7,964 nt of DNA. It comes from Verrucomicrobiota bacterium. GTDB taxonomy: Bacteria > Verrucomicrobiota > Lentisphaeria > Victivallales > Victivallaceae. The stretch lies in NCBI GenBank assembly GCA_023459755.1, contig JAEWSS010000227.1, positions 1 to 7,964 on the forward strand. The letters are read 5' to 3'. Within the stretch, counting starts at the first letter, position 1; every line of letters starts with the position of its first letter. Of the stretch, positions 7,655 through 7,964 are shown piece by piece. The position numbers and the translations under genes are program-made. Below the pieces are notes generated by a model. That model was not told the origin of the DNA. It searched no databases and saw only the letters and a list, made by a program, of their open reading frames with translations.

Positions 7655-7675
7655 AAAAACAAAGGAAATGTTTTT
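7655..7675 (+). other. Possible mRNA hairpin with the eda ribosome binding site in its loop
   Basis: Arms AAAAACA (7655-7661) and TGTTTTT (7669-7675) are exact inverted complements around the loop AAGGAAA, which carries the AAGGA Shine-Dalgarno. The eda ATG at 7676 is directly next to the stem. Six of the seven pairs are A-U, so stability is doubtful. Confidence 0.35.
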
Positions 7676-7964
7676 ATGAATAAGTTTTTTCAGAAAAATC
7701 TGAAAACAGCCGAACGGCTGGCCGAGTTCAGAATTGTTCCGGTGCTGGTTTTGAACAGCGTGGAGGAAGGCCTGAAATGGGGCGGACTGCTGAGTTCTAA
7801 CGGTCTTGCAGTTGCGGAGATAACCTTCCGCACCAAGGCGGCTCCGGAGATCATCCGGGCGCTGACCTCGGAGTTCCCGGACTTGTACGTCGGAGCCGGA
7901 ACGGTGCTGAATCCGGCCGACCTCAAGCTGGCAAAAGATGCCGGAGCCGCGTTTGCCGTGGCGC
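7676..7964 (+). CDS. eda: KDPG/KHG aldolase (2-keto-3-deoxy-6-phosphogluconate aldolase), 3' truncated by window edge
   Basis: Class I aldolase of the Entner-Doudoroff and hexuronate pathways, cleaving 2-keto-3-deoxy-6-phosphogluconate to pyruvate and glyceraldehyde 3-phosphate in the cytoplasm. The first 96 codons are present, out of roughly 205-215 for the family. FRIVPVLVLNSVEEG (18-32) is the first barrel strand and helix. AEITFRT (47-53) supplies the conserved Glu48 and Arg52, matching Glu45 and Arg49 in E. coli Eda. VGAGTVLNP (72-80) is the next signature. The Schiff-base lysine lies beyond the window. The ATG at 7676 is chosen because AAGGA stands 9 nt upstream; an ATG at 7668 is out of frame and lacks spacing. 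It is transcribed divergently from arnA. Specificity (KDPG versus 6-phosphogalactonate or 4-hydroxy-2-oxoglutarate) cannot be told from this fragment. Confidence 0.9.
   Translation, partial: MNKFFQKNLKTAERLAEFRIVPVLVLNSVEEGLKWGGLLSSNGLAVAEITFRTKAAPEIIRALTSEFPDLYVGAGTVLNPADLKLAKDAGAAFAVA

Overview
The window is densely coded, moderately GC-rich chromosomal DNA from a Gram-negative bacterium. The Gram-negative call rests on three genes of the lipid A 4-amino-4-deoxy-L-arabinose (L-Ara4N) pathway. The codon style, AT-rich intergenic DNA and flanking glycan-utilisation genes would fit a host-associated PVC-type bacterium such as Lentisphaerota (Victivallis-like). That placement is a guess by eye, not established by the sequence.

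Layout: the left end (to 1513, + strand) is the 3' part of a family GH36 alpha-galactosidase-type glycosidase that begins outside the window. From 7528 down to 1507 on the - strand runs a five-gene unit with no intergenic space: arnA (fused formyltransferase/decarboxylase), an arnT-like lipid A glycosyltransferase, arnD (deformylase), mnmA (tRNA 2-thiouridylase) and rlmH (23S rRNA methyltransferase). Junctions overlap by 8 bp (arnA/arnT) and 4 bp (arnT/arnD and mnmA/rlmH). arnD and mnmA are separated by 8 bp, or overlap by 4 bp if a GTG start is used. This suggests one translationally coupled transcript. rlmH and the glycosidase converge and overlap by 7 bp, leaving no room for a terminator. 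From 7676 (+ strand) the 5' part of a KDPG aldolase (eda) runs off the right end.

The only non-coding stretch is the 147-bp AT-rich gap 7529-7675 between the divergent arnA and eda. It holds a candidate promoter for each direction whose -10 boxes overlap inside one short palindrome. A second perfect palindrome covers the eda -35 box. Each leader could also fold a 7-bp AU-rich hairpin that places the ribosome binding site in its loop.

Functionally, ArnA makes UDP-Ara4O from UDP-glucuronate and formylates UDP-L-Ara4N, ArnD deformylates the undecaprenyl-linked sugar, and ArnT moves L-Ara4N onto lipid A. ArnB (aminotransferase), ArnC (undecaprenyl-phosphate transferase) and the ArnE/F flippase are absent here, so the pathway needs genes elsewhere. 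No mobile element, CRISPR array, tRNA or rRNA gene was seen. The least ordinary points are the incomplete and reordered arn set joined to two RNA-modification genes, a CXXC-type MnmA active site, and the symmetrical divergent regulatory region.
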